64,000 nucleotides of DNA from Brachionus manjavacas (GCA_019054805.1 JAHQIY010000010.1:3517501-3581500), one strand, 5' to 3'; counted from the first letter of the stretch, positions 35,269-46,469 are shown. Notes: generated by a model from the letters alone, not told the origin. A program made the numbers and translations.

Positions 35269-35787
35269 ATGCTACATATTCAAAAAAGAATTATTAAGAT
35301 CCTGTTTGTTGTATTTTTAGTCAACAAGAATGTAAATTCTTTGGCTAATCTTCAGAGAAAAACTGAGTTGAACCCAGGGCGCCCATTTTTTAAAATTGCC
35401 AATGAAAAAAAATCAATGCCCAGGAATTCAGATGAAATTAACCCAACTGAATGTGGAAGACGGATTGATGAAATAAGAGGTAGGGATCTGAATAAAATTG
35501 TTGGTGGTCAAGTGGCAGATCCTGAAGATTGGGGCTGGCAAACAGCTCTTGAGTATAATGGGCGATTTGTTTGCGGAGGATCTTTGATTAACTCCCAGTG
35601 GGTTCTTACAGCTGCACATTGTGTTGACGATAAAAATATTGAATCTAATTTTATCTTGAGGTTTGGATTACATGATAGAGAAAATCCAGAGTCATATTCC
35701 ACAGAAAGAAGAATCAATAAGATAATAATTCACCCAAATTACATTAATGGAAATTATGATAATGATATTGCATTGATGAATTTAAGT
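35269..35787 (+). pseudogene. Protease exon 1, coding intact but splice donor lost
   Basis: All 173 codons are intact, with the Y-D-N-D variant, but the donor reads GTGAGGTC instead of GTGTAAGTC. The frame then runs 37 codons into intron sequence, so an unspliced product would be a 210-residue protein ending after the catalytic Asp, with no Ser. A cryptic GTGAGG donor two bases upstream would give the wrong phase for exon 2. Confidence 0.75.
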
Positions 35788-37317
35788 GAGGTCAATAATT
35801 TAATTTTATTTTCAAAACTTTTACAGTTTGAGATTTTGAAATTTATTCAGGTAAGAAAATATGTCCACTCCAAATTCTTAGGAATAATAGGGACCGATTG
35901 AAATAAGTTTATATAACTTCAAGAATGTAGAATTCGACACAGTCTTTTCATCAGGTTAAAATTGATTAAAAATCGCAAATAATTAAATTATTATTCAAAC
36001 AAAAAATTTCGATTTTCCCAATTCAAATTTGCTTCAAACTTTTGAATGTTTGAGCAGGAGTCGAACAGGCTTCGAGTATGCATTAACGGGGTTGCATTAA
36101 GATTTGGAAGGTTTTTCTTGGGGAGACTTCTAAGACCACTATGAACAACAACTCTTGTAACCAGTTACCTTGTTGTTAAACTTGTTTATTGAAGTATTCA
36201 CAAAATATGTGAATAATTTCTATTTTTTATAGTGACAATGTTTGGCTCAAGAAAGGAACGCTTTAAAATGTTTGAATGAATTAATCATTCAGAGAACGCA
36301 TGCGTGATTAAGTTACGATAAAATTCTTAAGCTAAAATCTCAAATTCGCAATTTCATTTAATTCTTAAAAATCTAATAAGTCATGTGGTTTACTCACATG
36401 GCAGGTCTACACTCTTCCTAATGAGAATTCAAAAGGAGACATATAAAATTTTTAATATTTTTATTATTAAAAAATTTCTCTTTTTAGACTCGAATAATAA
36501 AACTTAATAAAATAGATAGAATTTTAACAAATTTCAAATCAATTTTATTTAAAATATAATTATGGGGATTTCCCCAGGGAACCTCAGACTGGCTAAAGCC
36601 TTCTTTCAGCCCTATGATTGAAATTTAAAGGAATTTTTGTTACTTGAAGAGATTAAGTGTCCGTTTATTTAAAAAAAAAGCGAAGCGCTCTACCTAAAAC
36701 TTTTTTTTTTCAGATTAAATTGATTTTTTTGACAATTGCTTTTTTTCAATGTCTTCAAAGTGATTATATAGTTTAGTTTCGGATCTAATCTAATTCCGAG
36801 AAATAATGGATGTATATCTAGAGGAATTCCTCATTTTCTATCTTCAGATTCAGTTTGTATTTTTTTGATAGTTATTTCTGAGACCAGCTCTGGTAAAAGT
36901 AATGTGACAAGTTTTACCCTTATTTATTATTAAATCCCAGACGATCTGTGTATCTGGATTACTCGAATATCAAAAAGAAATTATATTCAAATATAAAACA
37001 TTTAAACATCAATTTGCATGATTAAGACTATAAAAAATATAAAAAGCATTCATCAAGCAGTCAACGAGCTTTCAATTGGTGGCGGACAGGGTATGATCAA
37101 GTGTAATTGTACAAAACAATGTACAATTGCTTTGTACATTATACATTGTTTTGTACAATTGTTTTGTTTTGTAGAATTTTCAAACTTGTTGTACAAGTGT
37201 ATTCCGATTCTATCAAAGACACCTTTAATGGGAATTGCTTTCGCAGGATGTTTCTTTTCGGGAGCTAAATTATTTCTCTTGCACACTTCGCAACTTTACA
37301 AAAAGAAGTAAAAAAAA
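35788..37317 (+). other. Array segment: deleted intron, then hairpin block
   Basis: As 31703-33237, with the same GCGAAGCGCTC deletion near 36680, junction at 37041/37042 and hairpin at 37105-37160. Confidence 0.7.
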
Positions 37318-37503
37318 ATGGAACTAACTTCGTACAAAGCATCCGCTGAAAGCTCCGTAAAAAATACATTAAGAAGAAACCTGGAAATATTGTTAACAAT
37401 TACTGGAAAAGTTCTCAAATATTTTCGAAATTGTGTTCACAATGGAAGCAATAATGCTGGAGAAGGAAGAAGTGATTACAAAATGAATGGTTCTTCCATT
37501 TGA
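37318..37503 (+). CDS. Small ORF, 61 residues (copy)
   Basis: Same translation as at 29156. Followed by about 170 bases of the gypsy 3' end, which then jumps into the intron near 37682, removing the gypsy body and exon 1. Confidence 0.25.
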   Translation: MELTSYKASAESSVKNTLRRNLEILLTITGKVLKYFRNCVHNGSNNAGEGRSDYKMNGSSI

Positions 37504-39202
37504 TTAAAAAATTATATTTTCTTGTTTTTATTTAATCGATGCTTTTATATTTTTTCAACTTCAAAAATAGCTTCCTTTCCCTCGTTAGGAGAAGGCTACT
37601 TATCTAATTTTAATCTCTGGAGTGAAAATGTGTCGGACAGCTTCTGCTTGAAGACATCTTGACAATGTGATTTAAATTTTTGATTAGATTTTGAAATTTA
37701 TTCAGGTAAGAAAATATGTCCACTCCAAATTCTTAGGAATAATAGGGACCGATTGAAATAAGTTTATATAACTTCAAGAATGTAGAATTCGACACAGTCT
37801 TTTCATCAGGTTAAAATTGATTAAAAATCGCAAATAATTAAATTATTATTCAAACAAAAAATTTCGATTTTCCCAATTCAAATTTGCTTCAAACTTTTGA
37901 ATGTTTGAGCAGGAGTCGAACAGGCTTCGAGTATGCATTAACGGGGTTGCATTAAGATTTGGAAGGTTTTTCTTGGGGAGACTTCTAAGACCACTATGAA
38001 CAACAACTCTTGTAACCAGTTACCTTGTTGTTAAACTTGTTTATTGAAGTATTCACAAAATATGTGAATAATTTCTATTTTTTATAGTGACAATGTTTGG
38101 CTCAAGAAAGGAACGCTTTAAAATGTTTGAATGAATTAATCATTCAGAGAACGCATGCGTGATTAAGTTACGATAAAATTCTTAAGCTAAAATCTCAAAT
38201 TCGCAATTTCATTTAATTCTTAAAAATCTAATAAGTCATGTGGTTTACTCACATGGCAGGTCTACACTCTTCCTAATGAGAATTCAAAAAGGAGACATAT
38301 AAAATTTTTAATATTTTTATTATTAAAAAATTTCTCTTTTTAGACTCGAATAATAAAACTTAATAAAATAGATAGAATTTTAACAAATTTCAAATCAATT
38401 TTATTTAAAATATAATTATGGGGATTTCCCCAGGGAACCTCAGACTGGCTAAAGCCTTCTTTCAGCCCTATGATTGAAATTTAAAGGAATTTTTGTTACT
38501 TGAAGAGATTAAGTGTCCGTTTATTTAAAAAAAAAAAAAAAACCTTATTTTTTGATTTTTAAAGAAGCGCTCTATTTATAACTTTTTTTTTTCGGATTAA
38601 ATTGATTTTTTTGACAATTGCTTTTTTTCAATGTCTTCAAAGTGATTATATAGTTTAGTTTCGGATCTAATCTAATTCCGAGAAATAATGGATGTATATC
38701 TAGAGGGAATTCCTCATTTTCTATCTTCAGATTCAGTTTGTATTTTTTTGATAGTTATTTCTGAGACCAGCTCTGGTAAAAGTAATGTGACAAGTTTTAC
38801 CCTTATTTATTATTAAATCCCAGACGATCTGTGTATCTGGATTACTCGAATATCAAAAAAAGAAATTATATTCAAATATAAAACATTTAAACATCAATTT
38901 GCATGATTAAGACTATAAAAAATATAAAAAGCATTCATCAAGCAGTCAACGAGCTTTCAATTGGTGGCGGACAGGGTATGATCAAGTGTAATTGTACAAA
39001 ACAATGTACAATTGCTTTGTACATTATACATTGTTTTGTACAATTGTTTTGTTTTGTAGAATTTTCAAACTTGTTGTACAAGTGTATTCCGATTCTATCA
39101 AAGACACCTTTAATGGGAATTGCTTTCGCAGGATGTTTCTTTTCGGGAGCTAAATTATTTCTCTTGCACACTTCGCAACTTTACAAAAAGAAGTAAAAAA
39201 AA
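37504..39202 (+). other. Array segment: unit with exon 1 deleted
   Basis: Gypsy 3' stub to about 37682, the first half of the intron, junction at 38926/38927, hairpin (38990-39045) and short gypsy piece. This unit is only about 1.9 kb long. Confidence 0.7.
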
Positions 39203-39388
39203 ATGGAACTAACTTCGTACAAAGCATCCGCTGAAAGCTCCGTAAAAAATACATTAAGAAGAAACCTGGAAATATTGTTAACAATTACTGGAAAAGTTCT
39301 CAAATATTTTCGAAATTGTGTTCACAATGGAAGCAATAATGCTGGAGAAGGAAGAAGTGATTACAAAATGAATGGTTCTTCCATTTGA
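39203..39388 (+). CDS. Small ORF, 61 residues (last copy)
   Basis: Same translation as at 29156. A gypsy stub follows and jumps at about 39467 into the second half of the intron, so no exon 1 precedes the last exon 2. Confidence 0.25.
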   Translation: MELTSYKASAESSVKNTLRRNLEILLTITGKVLKYFRNCVHNGSNNAGEGRSDYKMNGSSI

Positions 39389-40910
39389 TTAAAAAATTAT
39401 ATTTTCTTGTTTTTATTTAATCGATGCTTTTATATTTTTTCAACTTCAAAAATAGCTTCCTTTCCTTATTTTCTATCTTCAGATTCAGTTTGTATTTTTT
39501 TTTGATAGTTATTTCTGAGACCAGCTCTGGTAAAAGTAATGTGACAAGTTTTACCCTTGTTTATTATTAAATCCCAGACGATCTGTGTATCTGGATTACT
39601 CGAAAATCAAAAAAAGAAATTATATTCAAATATAAAACATTTAAACAGCAATTTGCATGATTAAGACTATAAAAAATATAATCATTTCAAATTTTGAATA
39701 TTATTTCGATTTAAAATTGAATTTTTCTTTGAGCCGTTGTTGACTTTTAACTAAAAAGTTTCTTTAATTTTTTTATTTCTTAAAATAGAATGGTTAGAGT
39801 TGATTTGAAATTTGAACAAGCTAAAAGATATTTAAAAGGTTGTAATTTAAAAAGTAAATTTCTAGTATAGGAATTTTAAGATTGAAAAAATTAGAAACCC
39901 GGGGTAAAAAAAGTTATTTAATAATTTAAATGGGCTTATAATATAAAATGCTTATTTTTTAAATGGGCTCATAATGAAAAATTCATAGTTTTTGAAAAAA
40001 ATTCGATTCTTCACAGAAAAAATAGAAAAAAGTACTAAAATAATTGATTAATTTTTGGTGAGCTTACAAATTGAAAAATTAAATGAAAACAATTTTTAAA
40101 TTTATTTCTATTTCCGACTCATCTTTATCTTAATAATCATCATTGTCATTATCATCATCATCATCATTATCAACATTATCATCATCGTCAATAATCATTT
40201 CTTCGCCTGAACCAAAACCACATCACTACATCTTGTGCATCATATATATTTGTAAGAGAAAAATAAAAAAAAATATAAAGAAGTTCTTTTTATTCTAATT
40301 TTTGGTGTGTTCACACTTTTTACAAATGATCTGTTTTAAAGTCTTAAGCATATGCAAAAATAATACCGTTCAAGAATGATGAAATAATGATCACGGGTGT
40401 GCAATTTTTTAAAATTTTAAGCTCATGAGACTATAAAAAAATTTTTATAATACACACTGGGGCTATGATGAAATTCAGCTTAACTTCATACATGTATTTA
40501 AAAGTTTTTTAAATTAAAATCCCGGGGTTATAATTAAACTTTTTTGAAAAACCCAGAGCTTCTAGTTTATATTATGGTGGTGGGGCAATAGCTAAAACCA
40601 TACTTGTACCCCGGGTTAGTAAACAAGAGTTTACGGTACTATTTATTTGGTTGAGGACAATTTTAAAATTTAAAGCGGTGCAGTTTACAATCATGTTTTA
40701 GCTCAAATTTATTAATTAAAAATTTACTCAAGTAATAAATAATTTTTAATAGACATAAACTTTAAAAAAAATTAAAATTTTTATTATCACACGATATTTT
40801 TTTAAACTATAAAAAAATTTTTGAAAAAAATACAGCCAAAAAAAAGATTAAAAGAAGTTGCTCTTTTAAATTAACTTTGAAAATTCGTTTAAAATTTTAA
40901 ATTTTCTCAG

Positions 40911-41402
40911 ATGCCTTTGAGTTACACTGATCAAATTTTGCCTATTTGTATTCCAGATCAAAGTCAAAATTTTGCTGATGAGAGCAGTTGGGCCACCGGT
41001 TGGGGTAGTCTTCAATTTTCTGGAACTCCTACTAGATTTCTTTTGGAAGTTGAGATGCCTGTTTTAAGCAATTCAAGATGCGAGGACAAATATTCAATAG
41101 TAGAGACACAAATTGCTTTATGTGCAGGTGAAAAAGATCAGAATAAGGATACTTGTCAAGGCGATTCAGGAGGTCCATTGGTTGTAAAATCCAACAATAA
41201 ATGGTTCTTAGCAGGAATTACTAGTTGGGGAAATGGTTGTGGTGATGCCGGTGTTTATACTAGAACAAGTTTTTATAAAAATTGGATATTAGAAAACATT
41301 GGATCATCAAATTCTGAATCAAATTCTGAATCAAATAGCAGTTCTTTTCTTATTCATTCTTTTTTGACAAATGGTTTTATTTTATTAATTTATTATTTTT
41401 AA
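40911..41402 (+). CDS. Protease exon 2, intact but orphaned copy
   Basis: Complete exon 2 with TTTTCTCAG acceptor, 163 codons, the S1 Asp, G-D-S-G-G-P and hydrophobic tail. It is a mosaic: E at position 231 like the minus-strand gene, but D at 249 and A before the S1-wall Gly like the plus copies. No donor-competent exon 1 lies within 17 kb on this strand. The complete second half of the intron (39467-40910) precedes it. AATAAA follows the stop. The array ends about 80 bases later. Confidence 0.8.
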   Translation: MPLSYTDQILPICIPDQSQNFADESSWATGWGSLQFSGTPTRFLLEVEMPVLSNSRCEDKYSIVETQIALCAGEKDQNKDTCQGDSGGPLVVKSNNKWFLAGITSWGNGCGDAGVYTRTSFYKNWILENIGSSNSESNSESNSSSFLIHSFLTNGFILLIYYF

Positions 41403-41639
41403 ATTTGAATTTAAATAAACTTTAAAATATTTAATGATCAAAATTATTTTCCAAAAAAAGCGTTTAATCTATTTGATTAAATCTTTGGCGGTAAGCCACT
41501 TAAATTGAAATTTTTATGAAAAAATTTTTTTAATTTTTTTAAGAAAAAATGATTAAAATGATCAAAAAAAACTAATAAAAAATTTCTTTATTTATTTTAA
41601 AAAATATTTTTAGATTTTTTTTTAATTTTTCAAAATTTT

Positions 41640-41830
41640 ACAAAAATTTAGTGACCCCCTCCAAAAAGTTGGCCGGTTTTTTGGACCGCCCGTTTTTATA
41701 TACCGTTTAATTTGGCAATCCAAAAAATAGACCGCCTAGCTGACCGGCCAAGTGACCGCTAAATCCGTCCGTGTATTGGACCGGTCTGTCTTTGCCGTAT
41801 CCAACACTAGTAAAAAGGGAGCATTTTTCT
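41640..41830. repeat. Diverged GGACCG-family repeat at the array's right edge
   Basis: Reverse-orientation, diverged relative of the repeat at 11050-11190, sharing GGACCGCCCG, ACCGTTTAATTTGG and TAGCTGACCGG. It lies about 150 bases outside the array. The stretch 41486-41639 is AT-rich and empty. Confidence 0.6.
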
Positions 41831-41949
41831 TGAAATATTATGTGAATTTTTAGCGACCCTTTTTGTTTCTAGGAAACGATCAAAAAGCAGAAATATTCAC
41901 ATCAATTAGTAACATTTTAATCGATGAACCCATTATGAATATAAATCAA

Positions 41950-42650
41950 GTAACGTGGTATTGATATTGGTTGGATAATAAAAAAGTCAATTGGTAGACA
42001 TCGAATCATTTTTGTAGGCGAAAGAATTTTAATTTTAAAAGTAATGAACTGCTTTTAAAGGCGTATACTTGACAAGTTAAAACAATACAAGTGAAGCGCG
42101 TATAATTAAAGAGTACGAATTTCAACAATTAACGAACGTATTAAATAGTTTAAAACAGGCATATAGAATTGTATTGCTAGGTGACTTGAATTGTGACACA
42201 CATTGTCTAAATGAAAGCAATAAGCTAATGAAAGCATGGTTAAAGGATAACAAACTTGTATGCCAAGATATTGCTCAAGCTAATAAGATAGACTTCACCT
42301 ACTTAAAACATGAAAAGTGTAGCTGGATTGCTCACATTGTAATACAAGACTCAGAGTCCAGACTGGTTAAAAATGTGGAAATAATTGCGTCCAAATAGTG
42401 TGGAATTGTGATGACCATTCACCACTAAGTGGTTAGGTATTTTTGGACATTAACATGGAAATGCATATGGAACCTAAAAAAAGCATACCAAGTCTAACGG
42501 AGAGAATAATATGGAATGAGAGAACAAATAAAATATACGCTGATAAACTTGGAGCATTATTAAATAGTATTAGTGACACACTTCCTGACTATCAGCTAAA
42601 AGGATATGAGAGTCTTAGAAAAAGTTTTTGTGTTTACTCAAACCTTTGAA
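41950..42650 (+). mobile_element. LINE endonuclease fragment
   Basis: The frame around 42100-42398 contains V-L-L-G-D-L-N-C-D, D-F-T-Y and S-W-I-A-H-I, the order of motifs in the AP-endonuclease domain of non-LTR retrotransposons (usual forms G-D-F-N and S-W-I-D-H; the second has Asp replaced by Ala). Frameshifts separate it from the following segment (42443-42649), which looks like the linker before the RT. A dead fragment. Confidence 0.65.
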
Positions 42651-43154
42651 AAAGGTTCAAAATGGAGATGCTTTTTTGTTCTTTTCCCCAATCAAACCAA
42701 GTAAATAAATTATCAAAAAACAAAAATTCTTACCAAAATAATTTCTAATTGATTAAGGCCACTGGAAATCAGATGCGTATGGGTGGAGGCATAATGGGAA
42801 ACATTTGCTAATGAATGGCATGCGTTTAGAAGTTTATTTTAAAGTAGATCTGGATGAAAAAAAGTATAGAGAAGTATTTACTAAATCTGTTTATCTTTTA
42901 CCGAATTCAAAATGTCCGGAAATCATTCATTATTAAGGGGACCCGGGGTTTTTAAACCATTTGCTCATGGAAATTAAAAGAACAAAAATTCAATTTTTGA
43001 ACCAGTCAAGCCGTCTCAACTGGAGTAAATCAAGGAATCAGTACGTATTGAAAATCCACATATAATTTATAAAAAAAAAAGAAGAAATTTTAAGAAATTT
43101 AAAACAGGTTCAAAATATGAAGCATAAAGTTAATACTAATGATAGAATTTTTTT

Positions 43155-43860
43155 TTTATGTGTAGCTGGTCGAGCCAAAGCTCCTTCAGCAAAGTTAAAA
43201 AGTTTTAAATTATATTACAAAATATTAAAAAAAAAAGGTTTAAGAATAAGATAGTATCGTTAAAAATTTAAAATAAGTTCAAAAATTAGATAAAACAGGA
43301 GTTTGAATAAGTGTATATAGTTGATCAATTAAAAGATAATAACCGCACAATGGAGTAGGATTTGTTATATCTATAGAATCAAAGTTGAGTTTAAACTCGT
43401 TCAAAAGTCGACAGGTTAGGGGAACTTGCTTCTGCAGACTTCTTCTAATATAATTCTCGCCTAAATCAAACAAACGGTTATCGACCCTGTGCAACTTCAA
43501 ATCTTTAAGGGTACAGTTGAATAACCTTTCGCAGGGGGTGTTATATTTAAGTTTAAGGATACTACGTAATGCAGAGTTTTGGATAACTTGGAGTTTCTTT
43601 AAATTACTTTCGCTATATACATTTAAACAAGGAAAGGAATAGTCAATAACTGAACCTATAAGGGATTTGTAAATTGAGCTTAGAGTGATTTTACTCGGAC
43701 CCGATTTTTTATTTGAGAGAATTTTAATGATGTTTAGCCGGGACTGACATTTCTGTTTAATTTCGCTAACCTGATTAATGAAGTTTAATCTTTCGTCAAA
43801 TGTTACACCTAGGAATATAATGGATTTTGAGAAGGGAAGATTTTGTTAAAGAATTTAAGC
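43155..43860 (-). mobile_element. LINE 3' end, copy A
   Basis: Minus strand. An open stretch from about 43850 to 43279 contains F-L-G-V-T-F-D-E-R-L-N-F, S-I-Y-K-S-L-I, I-D-Y-S-F-P and V-I-Q-N-S-A-L-R-S-I-L, the standard end of a non-LTR reverse transcriptase and following region. The hairpin GAGC-CAAA-GCTC at 43172-43183 marks the 3' UTR. 5'-truncated. Confidence 0.85.
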
Positions 43861-43924
43861 TTGAGTTTAAGTAATGTGCTGCTTTTTGAAAATATATACA
43901 AGAGTATAGAATTTTTATTTATTT

Positions 43925-44280
43925 TTTTTTGTATTTTATTTTTTTCTGTAACGAGCTAGGGCTCCTTCAGAATAAATTAAAAAAATCAAAATAAAAAATA
44001 AAATTAAAGTTAATAAAATGAGATAAAAAAAATCAAAATAAAGTAAATAACCTAAAAAAAAAATAAAAATAAAATTAAAGTTTAGAAGACATAGATTGTT
44101 ACATGTGGCAAATGTTTACATAGTTCAGGTATCAGGAAAAAAGGAGGAAATAGTAAGGTAGCAATTACACAATGGAGTTGGATATTCAATAAATCTTGAT
44201 TCGAAACCTTCTTTGTATTCCTCCACCAGTCTAACAACCAATGGAATAGAATGACTCAGTCCTGTCCCAACATATATCTA
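43925..44280 (-). mobile_element. LINE 3' end, copy B
   Basis: Hairpin GAGC-TAGG-GCTC at 43953-43964 and an A-rich 3' UTR, then a short coding remnant (about 44150-44270) nearly identical to 1075-1195. Strongly 5'-truncated. Confidence 0.75.
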
Positions 44281-44411
44281 GAATTTTATTTTATTTATTT
44301 ATTTGTTAACTGTACCGAGCCAAAGCTCCTTCAGAAAAAAAATAAAAAATAAAAAATTAAGTTAAGTAAAATTAAAAATTAAAAAAGTTAAGTAAAATAA
44401 AATCGAATAAA
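44281..44411 (-). mobile_element. LINE 3' tail, copy C
   Basis: Hairpin GAGC-CAAA-GCTC at 44317-44328, TTTATTTATTTATTTG-type tail on one side and A-rich 3' UTR on the other. Only about 130 bases long. Third member of a stack of same-orientation insertions. Confidence 0.7.
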
Positions 44412-44577
44412 ATCTGATGAGCTTTTAAATGTGCATATTTTGCATCAACAAATTAAGTTCATTCATTCAATCAGTACAGTGCCTGATTTATTTATAATTG
44501 CTTTTGATCATATACTTTTAGAAGAATGCAATAATATGATTAAGTGTGCTAAGAAAAAATTTTTATTCTCTTATGAC

Positions 44578-45896
44578 CAGAGTCCACCAAAATATGAGCA
44601 TATTTTGATGTTTATAGCATGTTTTATGCTTTTTAGCATATATAGCATATTAGCATATTTCGAGCATATTTGAGCTTTTTCTAAAGACAGATTATTTTTT
44701 TTATTATTTTTGTTTTGATGCAAATAAAACTGACTTTTATCATTAGTTTTCTAATAATTGTCGAAATTCAAATTTGATTCATTTCATTAATTAGAAAAAA
44801 ATAAAAAATTAGTCAAATTTAAATGTCAATTACACCTCAAAAAAGGCTATTAGAATATCCAAGTAGTGGCTTAAAAGTTAATGCCTCAAACAAATTACAT
44901 TGCTCCCCTTGCAATAAAACTATCGATCACTTAAAAAAATCGAGTATTAAGCAACATATTGAAACCGACAAAATCAGCAAAATTCAAAGCGCTAAAAAAC
45001 AATTTGCTCTTTGGATTTTAATAATGAAGATTCAAGAGATAATTTCCATCAAGACCTTTTGATTTGGTTAACATCTTCAAATATTTAATTAGAAAAATTA
45101 AACAAAAAAAATTTTACTGGTTTTTTAAATCAATATTTGAGAACCGAGTTCAGGATACCGTCAACTCCAACAGCAAGAAGATTTTTACCATCCGTTTATA
45201 AAATTAAATTCGAGGAATTAATTGATTTTTTTTCAAATAGGAAAATTGCCGTTATGGTTGATCAAACTACCGATTGTAAGCAAAGATTCGTTTTACAAAT
45301 TTTATTTATCAAGTTAAACCTGAACGATGATTCCTCCCCGAAGTTAATCAATACTTTATTTCTTGATCAAGTAAATTATGAGCAAGTTGGATCCTGCAAA
45401 CTCCTTCTACTTCGAAATATAAGTTTCTTTTGAATGATTTAAGGCACAACATGAGTCAAGAAACAATAAAGATTGTCAATTTTTTTTATCATAATTTTAA
45501 TGAATATGAATTTTTTTTTGAAAGTAATGATGAGTATTTTGAACAAGATATAACCTTGTTAGAAAATTAAATGATTCTATTTTTATTTTAATTATTTTAA
45601 TATGTTTTTTCCGATAAAAGACCTTTTTTATTTATTAAAACTTGTTTTATTTTCAATATTTCGCATTTAATATGGGCAAAAAGAGAGTTTTTATAATTTT
45701 GTAATAATATATTGTCTAAAATAAATAAAAAAACATTAAAAATACAATTTTACCTAATATGGCTAAAAATTAATTAATTAATTAATTTTCAAATTTACCT
45801 AAATTTGAAAGCATATTTAGCATTTTTTTAGCATATTTCTTAGAGCATTTTTAAAGCATATTTTGAACATCAAAAAGAATATTTTGGCGGTCCCTG
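44578..45896 (+). mobile_element. hAT transposon, internally deleted, with 8-bp target duplication
   Basis: Flanked by exact 8-bp duplications CTTATGAC (44570-44577 and 45897-45904). Ends are imperfect inverted repeats: CAGAGTCCACCAAAATAT on the left, CAGGGACCGCCAAAATAT read inward from the right, followed by AGCATATT-rich subterminal repeats on both sides (44590-44675, 45805-45870). Inside, 44823-45062 encodes a BED-like zinc-finger region (C-S-P-C...H) and 45137-45433 the start of the hAT catalytic domain (V-M-V-D-Q-T-T-D). After about 45430 only a C-terminal scrap remains. At 1319 bases it is a non-autonomous deletion derivative. Confidence 0.85.
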
Positions 45897-46469
45897 CTTA
45901 TGACACACTTTTTAGTTAAGTTTATTTTTATCTTTCAATATTATTGTGTCGGCACGTTCTACTCGAAGAAGAACCAACGATTCAAATTATGTATTTAGTT
46001 CACGATAGAAAACTAGAATCTGAACATTCAAAGTTTTTTGAGCAAGTTGTCATTTTGATTCCAGAAATTAAATCCAAAGGTGTTGTAATTACTGATGGTG
46101 AAAGAGCTATAAGAAACTCAGTTTTCACTCACATTCAACAGCATCCTTTACTGTGCTGGAATCAACTTTTAAAATCAAGTGAAAGATGGGTACGCTCACA
46201 CAAGGGAAAAAACATGGACAAAAAATTTTTTGCGCCATTTTTAAAAACTTTTTTAAAATCAGAAACAAAGTCGGAATTCGAATTAAAATTGAAAGAATTT
46301 GAAAATAAATGGGACAATTCTTATTTAACATATTTCAATGAAGAAATTAAGCAAAATATTGATTGTTTAGGGCGGTGGGTACTTGAGCCATTAGGACTAT
46401 ATTGCCCATATTCTGGAATAACTATTTACTCATCTGAAGGTTTTAATAACTTAATTTAAACATTTTCGT

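Larger units (their letters stand above)
3766..41485. repeat. Duplicated serine-protease array (inverted plus higher-order tandem)
   Basis: Nearly all of this interval consists of re-used segments of one ancestral unit: gypsy remnant, exon 1, intron parts, exon 2, 3' flank, GGACCG-rich repeat, integrase-like C-terminus, hairpin, gypsy piece, small ORF. The unit at 3766-9866 is on the minus strand; all others are on the plus strand. Exon 2 copies at 21204 and 25911 are 4707 bases apart. Exon 1 copies at 31186 and 35269 are 4083 apart. The identical deletion junction between intron and integrase-like sequence recurs near 18242, 28879, 32961, 37041 and 38926, and another recurs near 17209 and 27850. 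Copies differ by only a few bases per kb by eye. The right end is in the 3' flank of the last exon 2. Confidence 0.9.
42757..46459 (+). pseudogene. MULE-type transposase-like gene, split by LINE and hAT insertions
   Basis: Three collinear pieces. Piece 1, about 42757-43140: W-K-S-D-A-Y-G-W-R-H-N-G-K at the start, I-I-H-Y near 42930 and, after a frameshift, K-P-F-A-H-G-N. Piece 2, about 44412-44577, ends in F-S-Y-D. Piece 3, 45905-46459, starts inside the same motif and has V-I-T-D-G-E, L-C-W-N-Q and S-S-E-G-F-N. Together these match, from memory, a family of invertebrate MULE-like proteins with a D (S-Y-D-T), D (V-T-D-x-E), E (S-E-G-F-N) arrangement and an R-C-W-N-H motif (here H replaced by Q). 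A TAA at 45917-45919 sits just after the first Asp. LINE 3' ends fill 43155-44411 and a hAT fills 44578-45896. Confidence 0.6.

Noticed and set aside
11463-39045. Regularly repeated hairpin considered as a CRISPR-like array
   Set aside because: Spacing is kilobases, the spacers are the same duplicated gene segments, and the genome is eukaryotic.
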